Notes under the pieces: generated by a model
Told to the model about the DNA's origin: nothing
Seen by the model: only the letters and a program-made list of their open reading frames with translations
Database searches by the model: none
Position numbers and translations under genes: made by a program
Shown: positions 9,701 to 21,054 of the stretch, one piece after another
Position numbering within the stretch: the stretch's first letter is position 1
How the letters are laid out: every line of letters starts with the position of its first letter
DNA from: Balanoglossus misakiensis
Taxonomy: Eukaryota > Hemichordata
Length of the DNA: 64,000 nt
Assembly: GCA_040954595.2 (NCBI GenBank)
Contig: JBECUI020000024.1
Coordinates: 637,978-701,977, forward strand
Reading direction: 5' to 3'

Positions 9701-11830
9701 CTACACCTGACAGACCGCTGGTCTGCGTCCGACCGATTTTGAGCTCCTAGCTCTTGTGGAGACATGCGGAGGTACAGCAGGTTTATTGTTTTTTTGTAAA
9801 ACCATAGTTAAACTCCAAAAATCTTCTTCTCCAGAACGAGCGATGACTGAGTCGCAAGATTCGGGGAGTATGGTCACTACACTGATGTCTATCAAGTTTG
9901 CAAAGAGCATTGTGATTGGTCGAAGATTATGGCGGCCATATTGGATTTTGTAAAAAACAGAGAAAAATTGAAATTCCTTTTTCTAGTCCAAAAATTGATA
10001 GCATACAAATTCTTTTTATGGATATCAATCGTCATGTGACTAAAATATATAACAATTTTTTGGCGATTTTTCACATGACCTTTGACCTAATTATCACGCG
10101 TTATTATTTCTGCATATCTAATTCCAGGCTAACCTATAGGGCTAGAGGTTTGGTTTTTGATGAATGTGGATTAGTGTGTGATCAAAATATTTTGCTACTT
10201 TTCATGACCCCTTTGACCTCTGCTGACCTCATTAATTATGCACATACCTAATTACAGGCGAACCAATAGAGCTAGAGTTTTGGTTTTTGTTGGACATGGA
10301 CCAGTATGGGTAAAAAAAAATTGCCCAAATGTTGGGTGACCTCAGGTGACCTTTGACCTACTTCACCCTATTTCAGCAGCAAAAATACACACATCCTTGT
10401 TATGTCATGAGATAATACATCCGATAGAAAATTCTGTTTCTTCTCATTCATACTGTGCATATATAATTCAAGATCAGCGCTTGGGCCCAACAATGCTGCT
10501 CGCAGCTTTAATTCTTCTTCTTCTTCTTCTTCCGAGAAATTCGGCCAGGTAGATCTGGAAAACCGCTGCACCTTGGGGGCTGAATCTTGGTAGGGTGATA
10601 GGGGCCAATGAGTAGACGTGCAGTGGCTCGTGAATATTTAATTAGTCACGTGACCTGGCGGCCATATTGCATTTCCTGACAATCGTTAAACGAGTCCTTC
10701 TCAAAAACTACTGGGCCGATCGAGTTCAAATTTGGTGTGCAGGTAGCCTACCTTCTGTCCATCATTTTACCCCATTGAAATCATGACGTCACACATAAAG
10801 TTTTTTTGCTACAATTGTTTTTCTGAAAAACTACTTAAAACTTTAAAAATCTTCTTCTCCAGAACCAGCGATTGCCGAGTCACAGGATTCGGGGTATGTG
10901 GTCACCTAACCTATTTTTATCAAGTTTGCGAAGCGCACTGTGATTGGTCGATCATTATGGCGGCCATGTTGGATTTTCGGAAAACCATTGAAAAATGAAA
11001 ATTCTGCTTTGTAGCCAAAATGTTGACAGCACGTAAATTCTTTTTTTGGATATGAGTCATCATATGACCGGAAGTTGTTACAATTTTTCGGGGCAATTTT
11101 GACATGACCTTTGACCCAGTTTTAAAACAACTAATTATATATGCATATCCCCATACCTCCTCTTGTAAAAGCACCACAGTCATGAATTTTGTGGACATGG
11201 GTACCAATGCTGCCAGGACATGACACAACTATTTTGGTAATTTTGGCAATGACCCTTGACCTATTTCTAAAACATCATTTTTCTGCATATCTAATTCCAG
11301 GCTAACCAATAGGGCTAGAGGTCTGGTTTTAGTTGGACATGGCCCACTCTGGGGTCAACATTTTATGCCCAAATTTTGGGTGACCTTGGATGACCTTTGA
11401 TCTAATTTCCCATATCTCAGCATCCACAGCAGTTAGAGTCCTGACTTTTGGAGGGCCGATGGAGCAGATATGGAGTCTTACACAAGACCTCATTAATTAT
11501 GCGCATACCTAATTCTAGGCGAACCAATAGAGCTAGGTGTTTGGTTTTTGTTGGACCTAGACTAGTATGGGGTCCGATTTTTTTGCCCAAATTTGGGGTG
11601 ACCTCTGGTGACCTTTGACCTACTTTCCAATATCTTGGTATCCACAGCAGATACAGCCTTGGCATTTGCTTGTTACCATGGGAACCGCTTGTGCCCCGCC
11701 AACGCTGCTTGCAACTTTAATTGTATTTTGCATTTTCTCACGGTGGCGACCATATTCCTTTGCGGCGAAGATTTATTATTTGTCTGGTTTAAACTTGCAT
11801 ATGCACTCATACTTAGGGTTCATAATACTT
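9700..11830 (+). repeat. Degenerate tandem repeat domain rich in TGACCTTTGACC motifs
   Basis: Two large units of about 1.03 kb begin with 'AAAAATCTTCTTCTCCAGAA' (about 9818 and 10846). Each contains 'GTGATTGGTCGA' followed by 'ATTATGGCGGCCAT'. Within them a shorter module, 'TAATTCCAGGCTAACC' then 'AGGGCTAGAGG' then 'GGACATGG' then 'TGACCTTTGACCTA', recurs several times. The same module appears at about 33640-33870, 34440-34780, 49660-50040 and 50580-50760. Confidence 0.75.
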
Positions 11831-11959
11831 GTAGATAGTTCAGTGCATACTTCTGTATGGGCTAAAGGTGGTGCAGTTTGAAAAAAGTGTGATAATTTCC
11901 CAAAAGTACCAGCTGATGCACCGATTTATGTCTAATCTCTGTTTTGAATTTCTTGGCAG

Positions 11960-12160
11960 CTTAACCCAAGTTGATAGTACCCTTCTTGTCCTGGACAGAA
12001 GTCTATCTGTCAGTACAAATGGTGTAACCGTATCAGTAGATGACAACTCGTGGCATAATGTTGTCATGGTAATTGAAGAAGGCATTGTGGCAGTTTACTT
12101 GAATGGTGTTGCAGTAACATCACCCCTTCCATCCTGGACAGGTATCGATGACTCAGAAAA
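11960..12160 (+). CDS. Exon: LamG/pentraxin domain, middle part
   Basis: The acceptor is TTGGCAG and the donor is AA|GTAAGT (phase 2). It encodes 'VDSTLLVLDRSLSVSTNGVT', then 'WHNVVMVIEEGIVAVYLNGV', the beta-strand and W-H pattern of concanavalin-like LamG/pentraxin domains. The N-terminal strands of the domain are missing upstream. Confidence 0.85.
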
Positions 12161-15100
12161 GTAAGTTGCTAGTGGAACTCCGAACATTTTTAACTCCTAC
12201 AAAGCCATAGAAAATTGTCATCATCACATGTTAAAATTCTATATTTTCCTATACTGTCAAGTTTTCCCAAGCCTCAAGAGAAGTGAACCATTTATTTGTG
12301 AAGCAGTTATCTTGTTTATAACTTATCTGCTAGGTAGCTTGTCTTACTCCTACATGACAATACAATATCATCATAACATGTTGCGACTTACAACAAAACT
12401 GGCCAAAAAAAAATCAAGGGAGCAAACTATGGACATCAGCAAAGCTATCTTCGTGGCACTTTCAAATTCAAACTTATGCGGAACGATACTGATTTTCACA
12501 GTTTATTTTTGACAACTTCTTACCAGCACTTTTAATGAATTCATTATTCTCTTGTTTTTCAACAGCTGTATGGTAATTCTTGGTCAAAGCTATGACGAAA
12601 ATGGACTCCTTGACAACTATTTTAGCTTCCATGGTGATGTTACACAGATGAATGTATACGATTATGTATTGACTCCTGTTGAAATCCAGAGTCTGGCTTT
12701 GAACTGTTCACAAAGTCCACTTGGCAATCATGTCATGTGGGTTGAAATGGATCAAGAGTTATTGGGTAGTGTGGTCAAAATCCAGCCATCAGCTTGTGGA
12801 AGTACCAGGTGCCCAATTGGTTACTCTGGTTCACCATGCACACCTGTTGGTAAATAGCCTTATTCATTACTATCAAACAATTTTATGCATAATCTGACGA
12901 GGAGAAATTGGGTCATATTCACAGAGTTGATTAATCCTAAATCCTTACTTTAACACAGCTCTCCTTGTAATGTTGTGTCTGTCCAGGGAAAACTGTGTGA
13001 AATTTTGAGTAGTTTTTCCTGTGTACATTCACCAGCCCCTAGCTGCTGTGTGTTGTACTCCAATCACACAGCCTGCAATCTCCCTACTTTAGGAAGTATA
13101 GGGAATCATCATCTGCCCATGCCTGTATCGCTCACTCTTTTTGTTTCTACCGTACATGTATTTAACACTGAATGTAATGATACTATTCACAACCACCATC
13201 ACCATCATCATCATCATAATCATCATCACCACCACCACCACCACCACCATCATCATCACCATCATCATCATCAGTTTCTGCTGTTCCAAGAACTAGGCTT
13301 ATCATGAGTGTAATTGATCATATCAGTTATTATGCCTATGGATACCATCTCATGACTCCTGTCCTATCTTGTAGTGTTTCTTGACAGTGATCTAGTCTAT
13401 TCACATGTATCAGAAAACAAGCACTTAACAATATCTGGATTTCTCATGAATATGTGACAGATATTAACATCTAGTAGTGCATTTACCTAAATGTACCAGT
13501 GTATGCATAGGGGGTGTGGACCAGTTGTTTAATTTACAAACATTTGTTATTCTTTCATTTTTTTTTCTTCAGATAAACACGCTCCTGAAGTCATTTACTG
13601 TCCCAATACGACCCGTATAATTAGTCCTAATAGCTTGACAACAGGAGTATGGCAGGAGCCTATATTTACAGATTATGTCGCCATTGCCAATGTGACACAA
13701 ACCTACACAATGGGTAAGTTTCCTATAAAATATCATTTCTGATTATAGATAATATATAACATTCACACTAACTAAGTTTTTTTTATCGGGGTGGGGTGGG
13801 GAGTTGATCTAAACAGAAACCAACAAGCTGAGACAACTTTCCTAAGATTATGGTCAGTATGAAGCATACTGGTACAGTTTATTCTTGTAGCCGTTACTCA
13901 TATATGGCTAGCACATCCTATGTGCGACAGATGATCTTGCTTCCAAGTATTAAAGCCTCAATTGCTGATACTATTACCATATGTTTATAGGCCCTTTCCT
14001 CGATCCCAGGGCAGTACAATGAAGTTAAAACTCGAAAGCATTTGTGTTTGCACGTAATTGTTTATTGGAAACAAAAGATTTGACCAACTGTTGAGCAAGG
14101 CCTTTAATCAGTAAAGTACTTAATATTCTCCACTACTACTGGGGATACCCATACCACAAATGTTGTGTTCTCTTACAATGGGCAGTTGAATAAACGTGTG
14201 CGGCACCATATCTGTTTAGTATACATATCTTGTTCATGTTTATATGTACAGTCACAATCAGGAGTTGATAATATGCCTGTGTATACCCACCAGATAGCTC
14301 ACTTAAATGGACCATTCTAAGTTTGAAAAGAAAATCATGAAAAACATTCAAGAACCGGAAGCTATTTTGGCTTTAGCACCCATGCCTGTAATGATGTGCA
14401 TAATTTTGTTCTTACAGGTGACACCTTTTCCTGGGGAAACTACCAGATCAGCTATGTTGCTTCAGATACAGCTGGCAACAATGCACAGTGCAACTTTTTA
14501 CTCTATGTACTGCGTGAGTGAATTTTTTTATCATTCATACATAAACTTTACAAATTAATTAATATCTTGACAAATTGTCATCTCTACCCCTTGTTATGTC
14601 TTGTCACATACTGTAAAACGGGACATTTTCGTGACAGAAAATATTTTGCAATATATCAAAAGAGGCAACTGTGACACGAGAATTAAATTTCCGCATTCTA
14701 GTATTTTACTAACTACTCTGTTATCTCTGAAAAACATTTTATGCGACTTTATTTTCTTCTTCTTTTTTGCCGAAGTTTGGGAAAATTTGCCGTTTTACAG
14801 TAATATGATTGCATCATTATCACTTTTGTCCCTATGTAACTATCAAAAATTATAACAACATCATTCAGAACATACAAGGACACTCAAACCCGTCTAAAAC
14901 AAACCCTGTCTAATCGGGAAACCTCTCTTCAACCAACAGCTTTTCCTAGTCCCTTTTACATAGAAACATGTTAATGTGTTGGTGTTCTGTTTAAAAGATT
15001 TGACTGTGTAATAAATATGGGTGTCACACATACACCATTAAGACAGTTCTGAAGCATCTCAGAATTGATACTGTCTTAAAAAAACATGTGTGGACGGTGT

Positions 15101-18100
15101 AAGTGGTCCTGAAACGTCTCAGATTTTAGACGGCTCTGCCAGCCAGACCTGAGCCGGTGTAAGGATTAACACCTCTCCGCAACCCATTGTCTATGGGGCC
15201 GAGCCTCAGCGCCCATACATAAACTTTGTGTGTGTGGACACAACATGACTCAAAGGATTAATGCTCTGTGGTTAGCACTGGCAAATAGTGTCTCAAATTT
15301 TACCCTGTGTGAACCTGGTAAAAGAGGCATTGTGCCCTAGTGGCTAGGGTTGTGGGTTCGTTACCTAGACCTGGACATTTGGGTAGTATTTGCCTGTTGG
15401 ATGATATATGAGACACAGACATTTGGGTAGTATTTGCCTGTTGGATGATAGATGAAATAAAATTAAAAATATATATATAGACAAATAAACTGTGTTCTCC
15501 TTTCTTTTACATCATTTGATTGTGAAAAGCCAGCACCACCAGTTAAAGGTATTTCCATCTGTAATGAGTTTGAGTCGGGTGTGTCCTGTCAGGTGGATTG
15601 TTTACCAGGATACAAGTTTGCAAGCCTGCCAGCACCTTACTATCTCTGCCATAGTGAAGGATCTTTTAATCCTGAGAATCCAGACGAGGAATTCACCTTC
15701 CCTGGATGTTCAGGTGAGAAAAAAATGATTTGGTATCAGTAAAGAAATATAATCAGGTTGCACATGCACATTCAGAAAATTCTCCAAAGAGAGAGAGAGT
15801 TTTGAGAGGGGGTATTCCAGCATTGAGACAATTTTCTTTTAGTTATAAATGAAAAGAGAAATATGAGTAATGCAAATTCTTGCTTTACAGTATGTCAAGG
15901 TTGTGATTACAGGTAGATAATTTGTTAACATCATATCTGCTTACCCCAATATAAAGCTCCAGTACATTTGAGCTATTTTCTTAATATTTTGTTCTGGGTA
16001 AGCAGCTGTAACTTTCCTGATTGGCTAAGCGGTTTCGCAGTCTAAGTCAATACATCGTTCGCTAGATTGAAAATTGCATCTTTAACAAAATGTGTTTGTT
16101 TGTATTGTTCTACTGCAGCTCCTGGGAAGACTCAACGTGGAGTGAATTGTGGCGTGTCATACAATTCACAGGCTGGTACATGTAACAATGGTGTCATCCA
16201 GCAATTGAGGATCAGTTTTATGAACACTATCAACTATCTGAATGATTTGTTTGGTATTTGTGGCGGTGAATGCAACTTTGATGACCTTGAAATAACCTGC
16301 GGCGCCTCAAACCGAAGAAAGAGACAGGCTGATACTCAGCTTGTGGTTCAGTTCAGTTTCACAACCAATGCGTGAGTAGTAATTGTTATTTTTCGAGTAT
16401 TTCATTCCCCTTCTGTTCTATTGAAATGACTTTGGTGACATGTCTAGGGTACTGATCCCAGGCTGTGTGAGGACCAGCTCTGTATTCCCTATACAGCTGG
16501 TGTTTGCATTATTGCAAAATATTCCATTCATGCAAGTGAAAACAAATTATTTTGTGTCTTAACACTCAAACATTTTCAGTTTTTGGCAACCCCATCATTT
16601 CTGCCCACCTTCCTTCATGTTGCGGCATCCTGTATTCTAAAGATTCATGCATTCGAAATATACTGCAAAACGTGTTATTTTCGCGAGCAGTAAATTTCTG
16701 CAAAACATGTGCTGGTCAAAAAAACGTTAAAATAAAAAGTTGTGTAAAATGTTTTTGGAGATAATGATGCAGTTAGTGAAATACGAGAACTCGAAAATTC
16801 GTCCTCACGTAACAGTCGCCTCTTTTAATATCGCGAAAATTTCCTGTCGTGAAAACAATTCAGTTTACAGTACACACTTCTAGTTGGTATTGTAATGTGG
16901 CATATGTAAGAATTTTTTGCCTGTTGTTTTATCCATTAGCTCTGCTGATGCTGCAGCTGTAGTTATTGAAGATGCAGTCAAGAATGGTCCTTTTGATACA
17001 GCTGAATATTCGGTCGACGCTGAGACATTACAAGTTGAAAGTACAATATTCTGTTCCAATGGTAGTGTTCTTGTTGGAGAAGAATGTGGTGAGTGCCTAT
17101 ACTCCTCAGTTGTTATGTACTTTAACCCTTTCACTCCCAGTTTCCTCTATAGAGGTCAAACCTTACCATAGAAAACAATTGGTTTGGACTGAACCATGGT
17201 GGTGAAAGGATTAAAACTGTGTCCAAAATTAATATTATAAGGTGTAGATGTTAATATGTTTATATCGCCTGATATGACCTGTTAGGTGGGCCGTATTGCT
17301 GCGAGTGTGGTTGTGAGTCGCAGTGTACAAATTAAAGACAAGTGTGAGTGGTAAATACAACCCAACCAAGAGGTGATATAAGGAAATAATTGATTTGATA
17401 TGCTCATACCAAGGAGGGACAAAGTCTCTTTCTCGCTGCCCTTTTTCCATTAATTATGTTTGATAGAAGACACAGTTAATGTTATTCTACATGTGGATAT
17501 ATAGTGAATCAACATTCAACCACACACAACTGCAATCCCACTTGTAGACACAAGAGTGAAAAACTGGCCAAAATGAATGCTGTGTGTTACAATTGTAGTT
17601 GTGTTTTAAACCATTAATGCATAATGATCAGTACATGAACAATGTATACATCTGCCTTCAACATTTTGTATTTCCACAGTATTGTGTCCTGAAGGGTCGT
17701 ACCATGACACTGAGCTGAGTCAGTGCCATCCTTGTGCAATTGGATATTATCAACCCCTTGAAGGACAAACAGCATGCAATGCCTGTCCAAATAATGGAGT
17801 CACCAGGGGAAAGAGATCATTATCCATCTTGCAGTGTTTTGGTATGTATAACAGAAGGCAATATCTCCTCCTCGTCCACAGCCATAGCCTAGTATCTAGC
17901 CGTATTCCAAAACTAGCGTCTAGCCTCACTCATGCCACTGGCCCGATAAAACCCCATACCCCTTGCCGGGAATTGTGACGTATATATCAAATTATTGTGG
18001 TGTGATCCAATATGGAAAGAATGACAATTGGAATGTTCATCTCTTTGGTTGAAAAAATAATTTTTCAACAATGATGTCTATTGCAGAGAGGTGCGATGTT

Positions 18101-21054
18101 GGTCACTACTTTGACAACGGGACTTCTCAGTGCCAAAGCTGCCCCATTGGATTCTGGCAATCAGAAGAAGGAAAGTTTGTGTGTAATACTTGCCCAAAGG
18201 GAATGCTTACATTAGTTGAAGGAGCTACTGATGAGTCACAATGTCAGGGTAGGTACTTGTGTTATTTGCTATTCTTGACTATCAATCACATGATCTGGCC
18301 ATGTGACGTACCCATGGCGTTATCATTTGTAAGTGACAGGCAAGCAATATTTCGGCATCCAGTAAACTTTTTTCCGAGTAGGTTTTTACTTTAGAACCGC
18401 CAGATATGTAACATATTCAACAGTTTAACAAATTCACGTGAGTGAAAAGCAGATAATCGTGAATATCAAAAAATTAATCTTCTCAATTACAGAGGTATGT
18501 AAATCAGTGGGAGTCCAACTTAGTGTCAATGGGTCTTGTGAGTCGTGTCCCATGGGAACCTATCGATCAAATGCTGAACTTCAGCCATCTTGTATGCCGT
18601 GCCCATTTGGCTTCACCACAAGAACAGTCGGTTCAACCTTAAGTGAAGATTGTAATGTTTGTAAGTATTATGTATACAACTTTTCATGTTGTATCTCAAC
18701 TGTACTGAACTGAAGGTTGTATTATTGTGCCTCAGTTGTTCAAAATAATGATAGTCCTCCAATTTTATTCTATGCTCTTTTTCCATTCCATCAACAGCTT
18801 ACTGCAATGTTGGTTGGTACTTGAATCAGGAGTCCTATAGATGTGAGAAATGCCCTGTTGGAACATATAACTTTGAATTCAACCAGGATGCTTGTCAACC
18901 ATGCCCAACTGGCTACACTACAGGCAGAGAGGGTGCCCTATATGAAACAGAATGTGATGGTAGGAATACATTTTTCATAATCATAGAACTGATAACATGC
19001 ATGAAGTGCTTGTGGAGATCAACCTTAACTGTTCAATCTGACACAAACACTTCATTATAAGAAATTTTCTTCTTTATTTAGAGTATCATTTGATATGTTG
19101 TGTGATCCAATATTTTTATATAATTTAATAATGCTCCTCTTTTAACACCTTTTCTGAAAATTTCACGGAAATAACAATATTGTAATACTGTTTTCTCAGA
19201 ATTCTACATGTTAGGCTATGGAATGTGATAACCATGCACTGCATCTGGGTAGTCATCTAACTTAAAGGTATACAGTCACCTCCAATTTACAAACGCCCAT
19301 ATATGGCTGAAATGGAGTATATGAGAGTTCTAAAGAACATATGGTGGCGCTCTTTTTTGCATGTGCCACCCACTGAAAATCTGTGATTGGCTAGATCTCC
19401 TTTTGCCATGGTAACTATAGCTAATTTTCCATAGGTGACCGTATACCTTTAACTGGTGATATGTATGAAGATCCCATAGTTTTATTTGGTGGTCAGTTAA
19501 AGACATTGCAAGAATTTTTGTTTTCTAGATGCACATGAATGTCGTCTTGGTCTGGATGACTGTCACCCAAATGTCACTTGCAGGAATCTTGTACCAGGAT
19601 ATGAATGCACTTGCAAAACTGGTTTCACTGGTGATGGAATAACTTGTACAGGTATGTAACTATCTACAACTGAAATGTCAACAGAAATATGTACAGCTAA
19701 AACGTAGAAACTACTGTTGATTTAGTATCTCTCTTGCTGCCCTTTTTCCATTAATTATGTTTGATACAAGACACTGTTTATGTTATTCACCCGGTACATG
19801 TGGATATATAGTGAATCAACGTTCGACAGCACACAACTTCCATTCCGTTTGTAAGAAATGAATCTGCAAGTGGGTTTAGTTCTTGTCTAATACAAATGGT
19901 TCGTCAGGTAGAATAATGTGATGTGATTTTATTCTTGTGTCTAGATAAATGTGAAGGGTTCTGCTCAAACAATGCTGTTTGCATCAAGGACAGTGATGGC
20001 AATCCTGTTTGTGAATGTACTGATGAATATCAGGGTGAAACTTGCCGCCAGAGAATACCAATGCAAGTTAAAGGTGTGTATACATTTCTTTGTCTTTTAA
20101 TAACTCAAGATTGAAAAACAATATTCACTAAAGTTTACACATTTGTTTGATCTACATGATTACAGTTTACGTTGTCTTGAAAATATTTGTGAAAATGGTG
20201 AAACTGCAACATCTGCAGTATAACTAGATTTTTGGTCAACTAACCATTTTACAATAGTTAAGCATCATAATGAATGGTTGTCTTGCTTTTATCGTAGCAT
20301 ATCGCCCCCGTGACAAATAGAAATATTTAAACCCTTACAGATTCCTCCGTTGACACAGCTGTCATCATTGGTGGTGTTGCGGGAGGTTTAGCGGCTGTGT
20401 TAGTGCTTGGTGTAATAATGTTACTCATGTACCAACGGTAAGTTATTTAGTACTACCAGAGTAGAATCGAGACAGCTGTAGAAATGTTGCCCATCAGAAA
20501 ACTGGGAATTTACCTGTATCTTTCCATACATGCATGAGGCAACGTGAAAAATAATCACATCTGTATCGTGGAAGCAAATTTATTCAAAGAGTTCATGCAT
20601 AGACCTATTCGCGTATAGGGTAACTGCAGTGCATCATGGTATAATTTGCGTTCAACATGCATGGCGGCTAACAAGGCAAAGTCACGCGACCAGACCGCAA
20701 AGTGTCCAACAACCACCTGCGTTATTCTACAGTAGTAACAACATCACAACAAATCCCACATTGATGATGTTCAACTATTTGACATTCAGGTGTGCTCTTG
20801 GAGGAAAGAAACATCCAGGCTGGGAAGAACAAGAGGCAACTATGGATATCCATTGGTTTGATGATACAGATGATGTTGATAGCAAGGCAGGGAAAAGTGT
20901 GGAAGATGAGGAAGCCTTCAGAGAAATCTATCACTACAATCCCATGTATAGTGGCGACAGTGGTAGTGCCAGTGGAAGTGAGGAATGGAGACCAAGGCCT
21001 CTTAAGAGTAGAAATGAACTATTTCATGAGAGTCACGGAGACAGATACTTCTAA
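11960..21054 (+). CDS. Type I transmembrane mosaic protein (LamG/pentraxin-HYR-sushi-ephrin-like x4-EGF x2-TM), 5' end not found
   Basis: Fifteen exons with GT-AG borders join in one frame: 11960-12160, 12566-12849, 13573-13713, 14418-14513, 15534-15713, 16119-16371, 16940-17088, 17680-17841, 18087-18248, 18493-18660, 18798-18959, 19529-19651, 19945-20073, 20341-20437 and 20790-21054. They encode 856 codons plus the stop, and the phases fit at every junction, mostly phase 1, as in shuffled extracellular modules. The order is half of a pentraxin-like LamG domain, HYR, one sushi, a unique region with a furin-type RRKR, four ephrin-receptor-like cysteine repeats, two EGFs, a transmembrane helix and an acidic tail with NPMY. 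A surface receptor or adhesion protein is inferred; ligand unknown. The architecture recalls SVEP1-like proteins but is membrane-anchored. At least one upstream exon must exist, because the LamG domain starts midway and the first exon begins inside a codon. I did not find it upstream. Confidence 0.88.
12566..12849 (+). CDS. Exon: LamG/pentraxin domain, C-terminal part
   Basis: The acceptor is TTTTTCAACAG; the donor GTAAAT follows a phase 1 end. It encodes 'MVILGQSYDENGLLDNYFSF' and 'GDVTQMNVYDYVLTPVEIQS', the classical pentraxin sequence around the calcium-binding loop and last helix. A cysteine-rich EGF-like end, 'CPIGYSGSPC', follows. Confidence 0.9.
13191..13273 (+). repeat. Intronic CAC/CAT trinucleotide microsatellite
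   Basis: About 80 bp of CAC and CAT triplets in the intron before the HYR exons. It reads as poly-His but is bounded by no splice sites. Confidence 0.9.
13573..13713 (+). CDS. Exon: HYR domain, N-terminal half
   Basis: The acceptor is a T-rich tract with CTTCAG; the donor is G|GTAAGT; both borders are phase 1. 'APEVIYCPNTT' and 'WQEPIFTD' match the opening of hyalin repeat (HYR) domains ('P.I.CP....' and 'V.W.EP...D'). Confidence 0.85.
14418..14513 (+). CDS. Exon: HYR domain, C-terminal half
   Basis: The acceptor is CTTACAG and the donor GTGAGT, phase 1 on both sides. 'GNYQISYVASDTAGNNAQCN' is the standard HYR ending ('G...V.Y.A.D.AGN.A.C.F'). Confidence 0.9.
15534..15713 (+). CDS. Exon: sushi/CCP domain
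   Basis: It is flanked by phase 1 introns. The acceptor CAG at 15531-15533 is chosen because the AG four bases earlier would give an early stop. It carries cysteines in sushi order with 'CQVDCLPGYKF' and a final 'FPGCS'. It reads as one complete CCP module. Confidence 0.85.
16119..17088 (+). CDS. Two exons: unique region with furin-type RRKR site
   Basis: The exons are 16119-16371 and 16940-17088, joined at phase 2. They encode a cysteine-bearing segment ('CGGECNFDDLEITCG'), then RRKR at 16313-16324, then an alternating hydrophobic stretch ('TQLVVQFSFTTNA') and 'ADAAAVVIEDAVKNG'. The RRKR fits the furin consensus (R-X-K/R-R), so the ectodomain could be cut into two chains. The fold around it is not one I can name; a SEA-like or SVEP1-like linker is possible. 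Confidence 0.75.
17423..17585 (+). mobile_element. Half copy of the foldback MITE in an intron
   Basis: It matches the left half of the element at 5925-6205, from 'GCTGCCC' through 'CCATTAATTATGTTTGAT' and 'GTGGATATATAGTGAATCAA' to 'GCCAAAATGAATG'. The right half is missing. Confidence 0.7.
17680..18959 (+). CDS. Four exons: ephrin-receptor-like cysteine repeats
   Basis: The exons are 17680-17841, 18087-18248, 18493-18660 and 18798-18959: 162, 162, 168 and 162 nt, all phase 1 on both sides. Each encodes one module of the form 'C..G.....(S/E).C..CP.G.(Y/F)....(G/N)...C..CP.G.....G......C', the ephrin-receptor-like (GCC2/GCC3) repeat found in SVEP1 and SCUBE proteins. One-module-per-exon symmetry points to expansion by exon duplication. 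Repeat 1 is unusual in continuing after its second CP motif with 'RGKRSLSIL'. Confidence 0.88.
19262..19452. mobile_element. Short MITE with TTAA target duplication
   Basis: TTAA at 19262-19265 and 19449-19452 flank 16-bp inverted ends, AGGTATACAGTCACCT on the left and AGGTGACCGTATACCT on the right, with one mismatch. TTAA duplication is the signature of piggyBac-type transposition. At about 190 bp it is non-autonomous. It lies in the intron between the last ephrin-like exon and the first EGF exon. Confidence 0.88.
19529..19651 (+). CDS. Exon: EGF-like domain 1
   Basis: One complete EGF module with phase 1 borders: six cysteines, 'CRNLVPGYECTCKTGFTGDG' and a final 'ITCT'. The D..EC start resembles calcium-binding EGFs, though the strict DxDEC form is not present. 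Confidence 0.9.
19728..19850 (+). mobile_element. Half copy of the foldback MITE in an intron
   Basis: Same left-half sequence as 5925-6205 and 17423-17585: 'GCTGCCCTTTTTCCATTAAT' and then 'GTGGATATATAGTGAATCAA'. Confidence 0.7.
19945..20073 (+). CDS. Exon: EGF-like domain 2
   Basis: Phase 1 borders. It encodes 'CEGFCSNNAVC', then 'PVCECTDEYQGETC', a compact six-cysteine EGF, followed by a short linker ('RQRIPMQVK') to the membrane exon. Confidence 0.9.
20341..20437 (+). CDS. Exon: transmembrane segment
   Basis: It enters at phase 1 and leaves at phase 2 (donor CG|GTAAGT). It encodes a hydrophobic run of about 24 residues from 'AVIIGGVAGG' to 'GVIMLLMY', followed by Gln-Arg as a stop-transfer. 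The GG.AGG glycine pattern is common in helices that dimerise. Confidence 0.92.
20790..21054 (+). CDS. Last coding exon: acidic cytoplasmic tail with NPxY
   Basis: The acceptor is GACATTCAG and the frame ends at TAA 21052-21054. The tail has 87 whole codons and is acidic near its start ('DIHWFDDTDDVD'). It contains NPMY at 20938-20949, an NPxY motif of the type that binds PTB domains or clathrin adaptors, then a Ser/Gly-rich stretch. No kinase or other enzymatic domain is present. Confidence 0.9.

Noticed and set aside
12228-12512. ORF with a membrane-like segment between the LamG exons
   Set aside because: It lies in an intron whose flanking exons join in frame; no supporting motif.
13089-13307. 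Poly-His / poly-Met-Val ORFs
   Set aside because: Intronic CAC/CAT microsatellite, no splice borders.
20629-20789. Upstream extension of the last exon from 20629
   Set aside because: The frame is open but lies before a good acceptor at 20789, and the preceding exon's phase fits only a start at 20790.
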